This document shows positions 1-7,890 of a stretch of DNA of 28,066 nucleotides, piece by piece. The DNA comes from JAZDHV01 sp043810355 (GTDB lineage Archaea; Nanobdellota; Nanobdellia; Woesearchaeales; JAGVYU01), in contig JBDROB010000045.1 of NCBI GenBank assembly GCA_043810355.1, forward strand, positions 1 through 28,066. The letters run 5' to 3'. Both the position numbers and the translations under genes were made by a program. Numbering within the stretch: position 1 is the first letter of the stretch; the number at the start of each line of letters is the position of its first letter. The notes below the pieces were generated by a model. That model was not told where the DNA came from, did not search any database, and saw only the letters and a program-made list of their open reading frames with translations.

Positions 1-2
1 CA

Positions 3-89
3 TCATCATATATAGCAACAGCTCCAGGATGTACAATTATAGCAAAGCCACATTTGGCAAAAGAAGGATTTATGGTCCCTTCCAAATGA
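3..89 (+). CDS. C-terminal end of an unidentified protein (cut by window edge)
   Basis: An open frame enters from the left edge and ends at TGA 87-89, giving 28 residues that end HLAKEGFMVPSK. The other two plus frames look less like coding: one hits a stop at once and the other gives an odd composition. Codon use (GCA, GGA, ACA, ATT, AAA) matches the neighbouring genes. The stop lies 42 nt before the start of the PfkB-family gene, on the same strand, so the two could be co-transcribed. I do not recognise the family; the visible part is too short. Confidence 0.5.
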   Translation, partial: SSYIATAPGCTIIAKPHLAKEGFMVPSK

Positions 90-131
90 TTTTGATCAAT
101 ATTTAAGAATAAGGGATTGGAGGATGAAAGA

Positions 132-1385
132 ATGAGTAAAATTAAATCAATATCAGATCTCTCAGTCTTGGTCATTGGCACAACATGCACTGACATGATC
201 AATCCTGGTTTTGATTTTCTTGATGAGATTAAGGAAGATGGCCTTGTTGTTGATTCAGGCAGGTTCAAGCCTGTTCACCCTAAATGGTTGGCTTATGATC
301 AGGGAAAGGGAACAAACGCAATGGGCGGAGGATCTCTAAATGTTGCTCCTTTGCTCGCAAAATCTGGCAGAAGAACTGGTATCATGACTGCTTTAGGGAA
401 GAAATCTAATTTTGGAAAGAAATATTATGATAGACATGGTGAATTCATGCTCAATATCATGCAGCAAACTGGAGTTGTCCCAATCATTGTTGACAACTAT
501 CGCTATCCTTCTGGAGCTTCTTTTATAAGGCCTGAAAGGTCAGGAAGAAATCCAATTCTTCATTGTCCAAATGCCGTAGATCATCTTGATATTGAAAAAC
601 CTGAGATTCTGGAGAGGATTGAACAAACGCCAGAGGGATCGTTCATCCATTACCTTTATTCTGGACTGATGGCAAAAATGGATGAGGAAAATGGCAGAAA
701 ACTCGCAAGAGTTGTTGAAAGATTGAGTAAAAAATATCATGTTATGGTTGACACCCACACATTTGTCCCGAATGTTGATGAAGTAATTGCTCAAGGATTA
801 GGTATCCCAAGATACAATCTATTGAAACCTGTTCTACCTCATTTGAGTGTCTTCTTTTGTTCAGCAGCAGAGGCAAGGATGATCTCAAACACTTTTGGAA
901 TGAAAGTTGACGCAGATTTTGAAGACGAATGGAATATGTATTTCTTGACTAGATTGTCAGATCATTTTACAAGACCAGGAAAACCGCAGATTTATGGCAT
1001 TACTGCAGGGACTGACGCATTCATTTTATACAGAAAACCAAATGGTGACAAGGTTGGACCGATAAAAGTTGAATCTGAATATGTTATATCAGATGCATCT
1101 GAATTTGTCGGAGCAGGAGACTCATTCAGGGCTGGATTTGAGCTTGAATTCACTAGACCTGACAGGACTTATTCTGATCCATTCAAAGTGGGGGAACTTG
1201 AAGAACATAATCTTAGCCAACTTTGCAGAATGGGTCATCTCATGGCTGCCTGCTATGTAACAAGAAGGCCTGATAGCCAGTATGGAAACATACCCAGATA
1301 TGAGAAGATGATTGACCTGCTTAACAGGGGACTTTCTTTTATTGATAAAACTGAATTGTTAAGGGAATTAGATGTTATCAGGTGA
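132..1385 (+). CDS. PfkB-family (ribokinase-like) carbohydrate or nucleoside kinase
   Basis: Cytosolic ATP-dependent kinase of the ribokinase/PfkB superfamily; the substrate cannot be told from sequence. The N-terminal PfkB signature is visible (GGGSLNVAPLLAKSGRR, followed by a Gly-Lys turn), and the C-terminal signature reads FVGAGDSFRAGF, where the Asp of GAGD (about residue 330) is the catalytic base. ATG 132 is chosen because GGAGG at 119-123 lies 8 nt upstream; a TTG at 117 in the same frame would overlap that site. The product is about 417 residues, longer than the usual 300-350, with the extra length in the middle (about residues 100-250) and in the last 60 residues. The gene stands alone between the partial gene and srp54, so context does not help with the substrate. 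Confidence 0.85.
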   Translation: MSKIKSISDLSVLVIGTTCTDMINPGFDFLDEIKEDGLVVDSGRFKPVHPKWLAYDQGKGTNAMGGGSLNVAPLLAKSGRRTGIMTALGKKSNFGKKYYDRHGEFMLNIMQQTGVVPIIVDNYRYPSGASFIRPERSGRNPILHCPNAVDHLDIEKPEILERIEQTPEGSFIHYLYSGLMAKMDEENGRKLARVVERLSKKYHVMVDTHTFVPNVDEVIAQGLGIPRYNLLKPVLPHLSVFFCSAAEARMISNTFGMKVDADFEDEWNMYFLTRLSDHFTRPGKPQIYGITAGTDAFILYRKPNGDKVGPIKVESEYVISDASEFVGAGDSFRAGFELEFTRPDRTYSDPFKVGELEEHNLSQLCRMGHLMAACYVTRRPDSQYGNIPRYEKMIDLLNRGLSFIDKTELLRELDVIR

Positions 1386-1422
1386 TTTTGTACCAAATTT
1401 TTCCCTTATGCTATCAATTAAC

Positions 1423-1432
1423 TTTATAAATA
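1423..1432 (+). promoter_or_regulatory. TATA box of srp54 (leaderless transcript)
   Basis: TTTATAAATA is centred about 29 nt before the srp54 ATG. Archaeal transcription starts about 25 nt after the box, which would put the mRNA start at or next to the initiation codon. No ribosome site precedes the ATG, in agreement. Confidence 0.6.
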
Positions 1433-1455
1433 AACACCTATTATAATGGTCTATA

Positions 1456-2841
1456 ATGGTGCTGGAGAAACTTGGTAATTCATTAAAGGACTCATTGCAG
1501 AAGATAGCAAAATCAATGTTTGTAGATGATAAGCTGATAAATGAACTTATCAAGGATCTGCAAAGATCATTGCTTCAGGCAGATGTCAATGTGCAATTAG
1601 TTTTTGATCTTACAAAAAACATCAAGAAAAGGATTAAGGATGAAAAGACTCCTTCTGGCCTTACTCAGAAAGAACATTTGATAAATATTGTTTATGAAGA
1701 ATTAGTGATTTTCCTTGGAAAAGAGCCTAAAAAGATTGAGATAAGTGATAAGGCAAAAAAGCCTTACAAAATCATGCTTGTCGGACTTTTTGGTTCTGGT
1801 AAAACCACTCAATGCGGAAAATTAGCCCATTATTTTAACAAAAGAGGTCACAAAGTTGCTTTGGTTGGATTAGATGTACACAGACCTGCTGCTATGACTC
1901 AACTTGAGCAGATTGCTAAATCAGCAGATGTTCCTGTTTTTATTGATAAAAAAGAAAAAGATCCTGAAAAGATATGGAAACAACATGAAAAAGATTTTAG
2001 CAAATATGATATCCTGTTGATTGATACTGCTGGAAGAGATGCATTATCAGAAGATCTTATCCTAGAGATTGAGAGCATCAATAAACTAATCAACCCACAG
2101 GAAAGAATTTTAGTTATCTCAGCTGACATTGGTCAAGCTGCCCAGAAACAGGCACAGCAGTTCCATGACTCATGTAATATAACAAGTGTGATTGTCACAA
2201 AAATGGATGGGACAGCAAGAGCAGGTGGAGCTTTAAGTGCTTGTGCTGTTACAAAAGCTCCTGTTGTCTTTATTGGAATTGGTGAAAAGATCAATGATCT
2301 TGAGATTTATAATCCAAAGGGTTTTGTCGGCAGGCTTCTTGGAATGGGTGACTTGGAAGCTCTTCTTGATAAGGCAAAAGAGGCAATCACTGAAGAGGAT
2401 GCACAAGACCTTGGCAAAAGATTCCTCTCAGGCGAATTCAATCTTTTGGACCTTTATGAGCAGATGAGTGCTATGAGGAAGATGGGCTCTTTGAGCAAGA
2501 TTGTCGAGATGATCCCTGGATTCGGGCAGTTGCAGTTGCCAAAAGAGATGCTTAATGTCCAGGAAGAAAAGCTCGGTAAATGGAGACATGCAATGGATTC
2601 TATGACAAAAGAGGAGCTTGAGGATCCAGAGACAATCACTTCAGAAAGATTAGATAGAATCTCAAAAGGATCAGGTATTTCAACTTCTATTATCCGAGAA
2701 TTGATCAAGCAGTACAAGCAGAGCAAGAAGATGGTAAAGCTTTTCAAGGGAAAAGGTGCCAAAGATATGGGTGACATGAACAAGATGATGAAAAAGCTCG
2801 GCGGAATGAAAGGCATGGGGAAAAAAGTCAGGTATAAGTGA
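1456..2841 (+). CDS. srp54: Signal recognition particle GTPase SRP54
   Basis: Binds signal peptides as they leave the ribosome and, with SRP RNA and the receptor FtsY, delivers the ribosome to the membrane. The 461 residues show the full family order: N-terminal helical bundle (1-85), G domain with P-loop GLFGSGKTTQCGKLA, DVHRPAAMTQLEQ, DTAGRD and TKMDGTARAGGALS, then the methionine-rich M domain (from about 300) ending in MMKKLGGMKGMGKK. Length is normal. The P-loop has Phe and Gln where most relatives have Gln and Thr (GLQGSGKTT), a small deviation that leaves the nucleotide-binding residues intact. Transcription is probably leaderless. It is followed 44 nt later by a small regulator gene with its own strong ribosome site. 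Confidence 0.97.
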   Translation: MVLEKLGNSLKDSLQKIAKSMFVDDKLINELIKDLQRSLLQADVNVQLVFDLTKNIKKRIKDEKTPSGLTQKEHLINIVYEELVIFLGKEPKKIEISDKAKKPYKIMLVGLFGSGKTTQCGKLAHYFNKRGHKVALVGLDVHRPAAMTQLEQIAKSADVPVFIDKKEKDPEKIWKQHEKDFSKYDILLIDTAGRDALSEDLILEIESINKLINPQERILVISADIGQAAQKQAQQFHDSCNITSVIVTKMDGTARAGGALSACAVTKAPVVFIGIGEKINDLEIYNPKGFVGRLLGMGDLEALLDKAKEAITEEDAQDLGKRFLSGEFNLLDLYEQMSAMRKMGSLSKIVEMIPGFGQLQLPKEMLNVQEEKLGKWRHAMDSMTKEELEDPETITSERLDRISKGSGISTSIIRELIKQYKQSKKMVKLFKGKGAKDMGDMNKMMKKLGGMKGMGKKVRYK

Positions 2842-2885
2842 TTAATGATGGAAATCATAAAATATGCCAAGGAGGGGTTAGGAAA

Positions 2886-3191
2886 ATGACAAAAATGGAT
2901 ACTGTTATGACTGTTCGTTTGCCTGAGAAAGATGTTGAGCTAGTAAAGGAACTGTCTATTTTGCTAAAAAAAGATAAAAGTACTATGGTAAGGGAATTAG
3001 TAGAGCAAGGAAAAATATATTTTGCAATTATGCAATATCAGGAAGGGAAGGCAAGCATATCAAAAGCAGCTGAAATTGCTGGTTTGCCTTTATCAGAACT
3101 TATTGACCTGCTTGCAAAGTTTGGCATACAAGGCAACCTGGAGATTGATGATTATCTGGCAGGCGTAAAGACAGCAAAAGGAATGTTTTGA
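2886..3191 (+). CDS. Small ribbon-helix-helix / UPF0175-like protein
   Basis: 101 residues. The first part (TVMTVRLPEKDVELVKELSILLKKDKSTMVRELVEQG) has the strand-helix-helix pattern of ribbon-helix-helix DNA-binding proteins. The second part (GKASISKAAEIAGLPLSELIDLLAKFGI) resembles the UPF0175 domain of VapB-like antitoxins, which itself contains a short helix-turn-helix. ATG 2886 is preceded by GGAGGGG (2871-2877) at 8 nt; the open frame extends upstream to 2838 but that would overlap srp54. Proteins of this kind are often antitoxins, yet no toxin gene is next to it: the next gene, on the other strand, is a TrmB-like effector domain. It may be an orphan antitoxin or a plain repressor. Confidence 0.75.
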   Translation: MTKMDTVMTVRLPEKDVELVKELSILLKKDKSTMVRELVEQGKIYFAIMQYQEGKASISKAAEIAGLPLSELIDLLAKFGIQGNLEIDDYLAGVKTAKGMF

Positions 3192-3207
3192 TCAATTCCT
3201 GATGATT

Positions 3208-3663
3208 TTATCTTTTAATTTTCTTCTCAGCAGCTTTCCAAGCCAATTCAAATGTTATTCTCATTGCATCTGCAATTGACTTGTTTTCAATGACTATTGC
3301 CAAAGGATCTTTTTTAGTCAAGCTGAAGATAACAACCTTATTGTTATATATCCAATAGCCAGTTTCAAATTTGTCCTTAATTATTCTGTATTCAAGAAGT
3401 CCTGAAACTAATGGTTTTCCATCTAAAAGGCATCTTACTTTTATTTTTGCCTTCAACCTTCTCTCAAAAAAATGAGGCATATAATACTCAAATAGATTTA
3501 AAAGTGATTTTTTTGGTGATAATCCAATAATTTCTTTTGCCTCAACTAAAATGTCTTCATAAACAGTCTTTATTCCTTCTTTCCCTTCATATAAGGTTAT
3601 TGAAGGCTTTTGTTTGACAGATTTCTGTATACTCATCATCTGAGGCAGTACATCAGATATCAT
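3208..3663 (-). CDS. TrmB-family effector-binding domain lacking its winged helix
   Basis: The 151 residues match the C-terminal part of TrmB-type sugar-sensing regulators: a linker, then PSITLYEGKEGIKTVYEDIL, a phospholipase-D-like sensor fold, and a closing helix IADAMRITFELAWKAAEKK. Full-length relatives begin with a winged helix-turn-helix of about 80 residues, which is absent. The same frame stays open upstream of ATG 3663 for 54 nt and still reads like the family linker (FEAASPRTFISILKDKEK) until it hits the TAA that ends the deoxyhypusine synthase gene. The likely explanation is that the DNA-binding half was deleted when the two genes were joined. The ribosome site is weak. Without DNA binding it could act only as a ligand-binding or dimerising protein, or may be a decaying remnant. 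Confidence 0.7.
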   Translation of the reverse strand: MISDVLPQMMSIQKSVKQKPSITLYEGKEGIKTVYEDILVEAKEIIGLSPKKSLLNLFEYYMPHFFERRLKAKIKVRCLLDGKPLVSGLLEYRIIKDKFETGYWIYNNKVVIFSLTKKDPLAIVIENKSIADAMRITFELAWKAAEKKIKR

Positions 3664-3717
3664 TTTTTCTTTATCCTTAAGTATGCTTATAAAAGTTCTT
3701 GGCGAAGCTGCTTCAAA

Positions 3718-4740
3718 TTACTTTTTCTTGTCCTTTTCCTTAACAAATGCCCCTGCAACCAAAAGCGGAAACGCAATAGAAGCGTCACAGAAAACCTTTG
3801 CCCTCAGCGCCTCTGGTCTAATCTTAGCCCATGTTATTGCCTCTTCCTGGTCTCCTCCTGAATCAGAAGCGTCATAAGAGTCAGCAGTTGTTATGTAGAC
3901 TGCATAGTCTAGCCCATCCTTGAATATGTTTGCATTCAGCACATAATGCTTTGAAATGCCACCTCCAAGGATTATTGCTCCTGTCTTCTTGCAGCTTAAT
4001 ACAAAATCAATTATTTTTTTATGATCTTCTCCAACATCAACATAGAATTTATTGTTCTTCATTTTGTAATAATAAAGAATGTCTCCAATTGCTCCATCAA
4101 CAATTCCAGGGCAGAACAATGGTATATTGTTCTTGTAAGCATAATAGAGGATTGAACCTTTTTCATCACAGTTCTTTTCCTCTCCAATAAGTTTTCCCAT
4201 CATGCTTGCTATTTCTGACGGCGTCACAATGCATATTCCTGACTTATTGTTTTTTGCCTTTTCATTTGCCAGTCTGTCAAAAACCTTCCTTATGAAGAAC
4301 TCAAAATAGGTGTAATGCTCTGTTGTGGCAAAAATGTTGCCTATCCTGACAATCCCTGAATCAAAGAGAGTCTTTCCATTTGCATAGAAATTCCCGATCC
4401 TGAAAGGCATTATTGACTTTATCGCGTCTTCCTCAACCCCTCCTGCGGAGGTCACTAGAACATGCACCTTCTTGTGCTTCACCAGATATTTGATTGGTTC
4501 TCTCACTCCAGATGAGACCATATTCGATGTGTATGAGAGGAATATCGCAGCCTTTTCCCTTTGCATGATATGAGCTATCTCAATTGATTTTGCCAGCTCT
4601 GTAGCCTGTATCCCAGTCTTTTTCATTGATTTTAGGACTTCGTGCAAGTCAGTTCCTTTTTCAAAATCATGGCCTTTGACTTCTAGAAGATTTGACAGGT
4701 CAACTGGCTTCTTTATCTGGTAATGCAATTTTTTAGTCAT
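3718..4740 (-). CDS. dys: Deoxyhypusine synthase
   Basis: Transfers the aminobutyl group of spermidine to a lysine of initiation factor aIF5A using NAD, the first step of hypusine formation, in the cytosol. The 340 residues carry the NAD-site segment VTSAGGVEEDAIKS, GGGISKHYVLNAN, and DYAVYITTADSYDASDSGG followed by ITWAKIRPEA, whose lysine (K306) matches the active-site lysine 329 of the human enzyme. A TATA-like TTTATAAA (4779-4786) lies about 43 nt upstream, so a leader of roughly 15 nt is expected. The C-terminus is basic (KEKDKKK). The stop codon abuts, in the same frame, the truncated TrmB-like reading frame downstream. Confidence 0.95.
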   Translation of the reverse strand: MTKKLHYQIKKPVDLSNLLEVKGHDFEKGTDLHEVLKSMKKTGIQATELAKSIEIAHIMQREKAAIFLSYTSNMVSSGVREPIKYLVKHKKVHVLVTSAGGVEEDAIKSIMPFRIGNFYANGKTLFDSGIVRIGNIFATTEHYTYFEFFIRKVFDRLANEKAKNNKSGICIVTPSEIASMMGKLIGEEKNCDEKGSILYYAYKNNIPLFCPGIVDGAIGDILYYYKMKNNKFYVDVGEDHKKIIDFVLSCKKTGAIILGGGISKHYVLNANIFKDGLDYAVYITTADSYDASDSGGDQEEAITWAKIRPEALRAKVFCDASIAFPLLVAGAFVKEKDKKK

Positions 4741-4820
4741 CTTTAGTGAATACTCATTAATTCAATATGAGGTTAGGTTTATAAATTTAACCCAATAACT
4801 GCCCAGAATCGTTATTAAAA

Positions 4821-4856
4821 AAAGGACTAGTAAGAGAAATAAAGGACTAGTAAGAG
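4821..4856. repeat. Tandem 16-bp duplication at the end of the zinc-ribbon gene
   Basis: AAAGGACTAGTAAGAG occurs at 4821-4836 and again at 4841-4856, a 20-bp period. One copy encodes the last two residues and stop of the small zinc-ribbon gene on the minus strand, so the second copy is a duplicated gene end. A 7-T run follows on the minus strand and may terminate the transcript. Confidence 0.7.
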
Positions 4857-4963
4857 TCAACATCAACATCAGATATTGTTTCATCACAATTTGGACAGAC
4901 ACTCTGGCCATTTTCAATCAAGGATCCGCAAAACGGACATGCATCAATATTATCATCTTCCAT
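4847..4963 (-). CDS. 38-residue zinc-ribbon microprotein
   Basis: A small open frame starting at ATG 4963 and ending at TAG 4847-4849. It begins MEDDNIDACPFCGSLIENGQ and continues SVCPNCDETISDVDVDSY. The pair CPFCG and CPNC, 10 residues apart, is a complete four-cysteine zinc ribbon, and the flanks are acidic. AGAGGTG (4970-4976) lies 6 nt before the ATG, the same ribosome site as in the lipoprotein gene at 12.9 kb, which supports real translation. The gene is upstream of dys on the same strand with its own T-run between them. Function unknown; such ribbons often bind RNA polymerase, ribosomes or other proteins. Confidence 0.75.
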   Translation of the reverse strand: MEDDNIDACPFCGSLIENGQSVCPNCDETISDVDVDSY

Positions 4964-4984
4964 TTTAAACACCTCTTAATGATA

Positions 4985-5144
4985 TAAGTTTTTTAATTTG
5001 AATAATTCTAAGAAATATTACTTCATTTTCTAAAAAAATATGATTCACCATTCTTTTTTAACAACGATATAAAACCAACACATAATTAGTATATAAGCTT
5101 TTCTATAGGATATGGTCAATATTTAATCATGATTATTAGAACAA
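4985..5144. other. Intergenic region, AT-rich
   Basis: This lies between the zinc-ribbon microprotein and the first cupredoxin-like gene, both on the minus strand. It contains AT-rich stretches that could serve as a TATA element for the microprotein, but I see no open frame, no strong hairpin and no repeat. Confidence 0.4.
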
Positions 5145-5690
5145 TTATTTAACTTCAATGCTTAATCTTGGACCATAGATTGCATCAATGCAGGTATATG
5201 ATCCAATTTCATCAAAACTGACTTCAACTATCTCTTTATCATAGATATTTTCTGATGAAAAGAATCTTACACCATCAAAATAACATGCAATTTTAAAGAA
5301 CCTTACTGGATCATCAGGTTCAAACATGATTGTATCTCCTTTGTTAATGATTAATTCATTCTCAGAAAATTCACGGTATTTCACAATGATCTTTTTTGTT
5401 CCACCCATCAAAGTTGTAGTAGTGATTACTGGAATAGTACCTTGAGGATTTGATAAGGTTGTTGTAGTGATTGAGGGTAAATCTCTTATTGTTGTAGTAG
5501 TTGTATCCTCTATCCCTGAAATCACTGATGTTGCTATAGTAGTAGATGTAACATCTGGAATTACCTCGATTGTAGGAAATTTCTTTTCTGGCATTGTTGT
5601 GTCAGTTGAGTCGTCATCAGAAACCTTTACATAAATTATTGCAATCACTATTAAGACAACGATTATTATAATTGCTCCTCTTTTAATCAT
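5145..5690 (-). CDS. Membrane-anchored protein with Thr-rich stalk and cupredoxin-like domain
   Basis: 181 residues: an N-terminal membrane anchor (residues 5-22, almost all Ile/Val/Ala), a stalk with three TTTT(T) clusters (about 48-94), then a C-terminal beta domain (about 100-181) with the outline of a small blue-copper protein: ELIINKGDTIMFEPDD, then EVSFDEIGSYTCIDAIYGPRLSIEVK. The copper ligands of the family (His, Cys, His, Met) are not at the expected places: there is no histidine at all, and the usual Y-x-C-x-x-H-P-x-M stretch reads IDAIYGPRL. Two cysteines (136, 167) could form a disulfide. It is a paralogue of the next gene upstream and shares the IDAI motif. A TATA-like element at 5713-5723 suggests a leaderless mRNA. 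Probably faces the outside of the cell. Confidence 0.75.
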   Translation of the reverse strand: MIKRGAIIIIVVLIVIAIIYVKVSDDDSTDTTMPEKKFPTIEVIPDVTSTTIATSVISGIEDTTTTTIRDLPSITTTTLSNPQGTIPVITTTTLMGGTKKIIVKYREFSENELIINKGDTIMFEPDDPVRFFKIACYFDGVRFFSSENIYDKEIVEVSFDEIGSYTCIDAIYGPRLSIEVK

Positions 5691-5766
5691 ATATTATATC
5701 CAGCTATTACTACTATTTAAGTTTTTTCTTTTGTAAAAAAAAATTTGAAGAGTGTAAGAACATCAA

Positions 5767-6345
5767 TTATTCTACAATCACTTTTCCCCTGATCTTGTCT
5801 GGAACAATCGCATCAATATATTGGTATTCTCCTTTTTCATTGAATGTATGCTCAAAAGTGTCTCCTGGAACCATTCTTTCGCTCCTAAACTCCTGGGAAT
5901 AGATTGAGGTCACCATATGAGCTAATTTATCTTCATTATTTATCCATTTGACAGACTCTCCAACTTTTATATAGATGTCAACAGGATTAATCTCATTATT
6001 TTGTATTATGACCTCATTCTCTTGAGGTTCTGGCTCTGTTGTTGTAGTTGTCTCAGTTGTTGTTGTCTCTTCTACCACAATTGTTGTAGTTGTCACTTCT
6101 TCAACCTCTTCATCATCTTCATCAGAGACAACCTCAACATTTATCTCATCCAGATTTTTGTCTGTCTCAACTCCATTCACAATCTCATTGAATTTAGCTG
6201 TGATATCATCAACAATAGTTGTTGTTGTATCCTCATAGAGGTTTCCCCTCTCTTGCACAGCTCTTCCAGTTGTTGAATCACTACATCCAGAAGTCATAAT
6301 TATTAGTAAGAACAGAACAAGTGTATATATTTCCCTTTTTTTCAT
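5767..6345 (-). CDS. Lipoprotein with Thr-rich stalk and degenerate cupredoxin domain
   Basis: 192 residues. The signal peptide ends in a lipobox, IMTSGC, with Cys21 as the likely lipid-anchored residue. An acidic stalk with clusters TTTT at about 40-43, 85-88, 94-97 and 99-103 follows. Residues 112-192 form a cupredoxin-like domain: VGESVKWINNEDKLAHMV, MVPGDTFEHTFNEKGEYQY, then IDAIVPDKIRGKVIVE. The first copper-ligand histidine is present (LAH143MV), but the Cys, second His and Met of the Y-x-C-x-x-H-P-x-M-x-G motif are replaced, the cysteine by Asp178. So the fold is probably kept while type-1 copper binding is lost. The TATA box is 29 nt upstream (leaderless). Paralogue of the downstream gene, 76 nt away. 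Confidence 0.8.
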   Translation of the reverse strand: MKKREIYTLVLFLLIIMTSGCSDSTTGRAVQERGNLYEDTTTTIVDDITAKFNEIVNGVETDKNLDEINVEVVSDEDDEEVEEVTTTTIVVEETTTTETTTTTEPEPQENEVIIQNNEINPVDIYIKVGESVKWINNEDKLAHMVTSIYSQEFRSERMVPGDTFEHTFNEKGEYQYIDAIVPDKIRGKVIVE

Positions 6346-6367
6346 AGATTAAATTCATTAGAAGCTA

Positions 6368-6379
6368 ATATTTATAGTT
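6368..6379 (-). promoter_or_regulatory. TATA box of the cupredoxin-like lipoprotein gene
   Basis: On the minus strand the region reads CTATAAATATTA, centred about 29 nt before ATG 6345, as expected for a leaderless transcript. It is part of a divergent promoter region with the EndoQ gene. Confidence 0.5.
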
Positions 6380-6500
6380 TTCTATTCCAAATTAGTCCCT
6401 TACTTTTTAATCTAGTGATTCATATCTAGTGATTATTTTTAGACTCTAGGCATTCTTTTTCAATTAAACTCTATTGAAAATAGCCTCTCAATACATAATC

Positions 6501-6510
6501 TTTATATATA
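6501..6510 (+). promoter_or_regulatory. TATA box of the EndoQ gene
   Basis: TTTATATATA is centred about 26 nt before ATG 6531. This decides the start: an in-frame ATG at 6474 lies upstream of the box and would not be transcribed from it. Confidence 0.55.
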
Positions 6511-6530
6511 ATCAAAATTTGTTGAAATAT

Positions 6531-7868
6531 ATGAAAATCTTCGCTGATTTGCACATCCACTCTAAATATTCAAGAGCTACATCCAAGAATCTCGACTTGG
6601 CAAATTTAGAGAGATATGCAAAAATAAAAGGTGTAAATCTTATGGGCACTGGTGATTTCCAGCATCCTGACTGGAATAAAGAGCTTAAAAGCCAATTGAA
6701 GGAGGATGGATCAGGTATATTAAAGACACAATCTGGATATAATTTCCTTCTTTCTTCTGAAGTCTCATTGATCTACAGCCAGGATGGAAAAGGAAGAAGA
6801 AATCATATAGTGTTACTTGCACCAAACTTTGCTGTTGTTGACCAGATAACTGAATATCTGCTGTCAAAAGGAAGGATTGATTATGACGGAAGGCCTATCT
6901 TCAAGGTTCCTGGAAATGATTTCACTTACGATCTCAAACAGATATCAGATGATATTGAGATTATACCTGCCCATATCTGGACTCCTCACTTCTCTTTATT
7001 TGGTGACTATAATAAATATACAAAAGTTGAAGACTGTTTCAAGGATCAGACAAAGCATATCTATGCAATGGAGACTGGGATAAGCTCTGATCCTCCGATG
7101 AACTGGCGACTTTCACAACTTGACAAGTTCAATCTTGTCTCATTTTCAGATTCACACAGCTTCTGGCCATGGAGATTAGGGAGAGAAGCAACTATTTTTG
7201 ACCTTGATGATAACAATATCACTTACAAAGATATTATCAAGGCTATCAGGACTGGAGAAGGATTATTCGGGACAGTCGAGGCAGAGCCTAATTTCGGGAA
7301 ATATCATTTTACTGGACATAAGAAATGTGATGTCTGCCTCAATCCAAAAGATGCTCTTAGGATGAATTATGCATGCCCTAAATGCGGTTCAAAAATGCCA
7401 GTTGGTGTTGTTGACAGGATTGAAGAGCTTGCTGACAGGAAACAAGGTTCAAAAAAAGAGAATCCTAAACATTTTTACTCATTAATCCCTCTTTCAGAAT
7501 TGATTGCCACATTGAACAACACATCAGTTGCGTCAAAAAAGGTATGGGATATTTATTTTAAGCTTGTTAATTCAAAAAGAAGTGAATTTGACATCCTGCT
7601 CAACACTCCTGAAGAAGAGCTCAAGCAGGTTGCAGATCCAAAGCTTGTACAAGTGATATTAAATAACCGGGAAGGAAAGATCAGGGTCCAGCCTGGTTAT
7701 GATGGAACTTATGGAATACCTCTTTTAAACAATGAGGATGTAACTACATATAAACCTACAGAGGAAGACCTGAAAAAAGCAAAAAAATACGCCTATGCCT
7801 TCCCAAGCACTCCCATAAATGACCCTGATGATAACGACAAGCAGACTGGTCTAGGGCAGTTTGTTTGA
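6531..7868 (+). CDS. Endonuclease Q-type PHP-domain DNA repair nuclease
   Basis: 445 residues. The start MKIFADLHIHSKYS carries the first PHP metal-binding motif (D6, H8, H10). Further PHP ligands are seen in LLSSEVSLIY, IPAHIWTPHFSLFG and VSFSDSHSFWPWRLGRE. The C-terminal third has a zinc finger, CDVCLNPKDALRMNYACPKCG, and then VGVVDRIEELADR. This arrangement is that of archaeal endonuclease Q, which nicks DNA 5' of deaminated bases (uracil, hypoxanthine) and other lesions; the family is often mislabelled as UvrD helicase or plain PHP protein. The Gly/Gln-rich C-terminus (KQTGLGQFV) fits the PCNA-binding tails of repair proteins but is not a clear PIP box. The gene has its own leaderless promoter and converges on the his operon remnant. 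Confidence 0.85.
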   Translation: MKIFADLHIHSKYSRATSKNLDLANLERYAKIKGVNLMGTGDFQHPDWNKELKSQLKEDGSGILKTQSGYNFLLSSEVSLIYSQDGKGRRNHIVLLAPNFAVVDQITEYLLSKGRIDYDGRPIFKVPGNDFTYDLKQISDDIEIIPAHIWTPHFSLFGDYNKYTKVEDCFKDQTKHIYAMETGISSDPPMNWRLSQLDKFNLVSFSDSHSFWPWRLGREATIFDLDDNNITYKDIIKAIRTGEGLFGTVEAEPNFGKYHFTGHKKCDVCLNPKDALRMNYACPKCGSKMPVGVVDRIEELADRKQGSKKENPKHFYSLIPLSELIATLNNTSVASKKVWDIYFKLVNSKRSEFDILLNTPEEELKQVADPKLVQVILNNREGKIRVQPGYDGTYGIPLLNNEDVTTYKPTEEDLKKAKKYAYAFPSTPINDPDDNDKQTGLGQFV

Positions 7869-7890
7869 TCAGATTCATGATTTCTAAGAT

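Noticed and set aside
2886..3663. Toxin-antitoxin pair of the small RHH protein with the neighbouring gene
   Set aside because: The neighbour is on the opposite strand and is a TrmB effector domain, not a toxin fold.
6474..6530. Longer N-terminus for the EndoQ gene
   Set aside because: The upstream ATG lies before the TATA box, and the family starts at MKIFADLHIHS.
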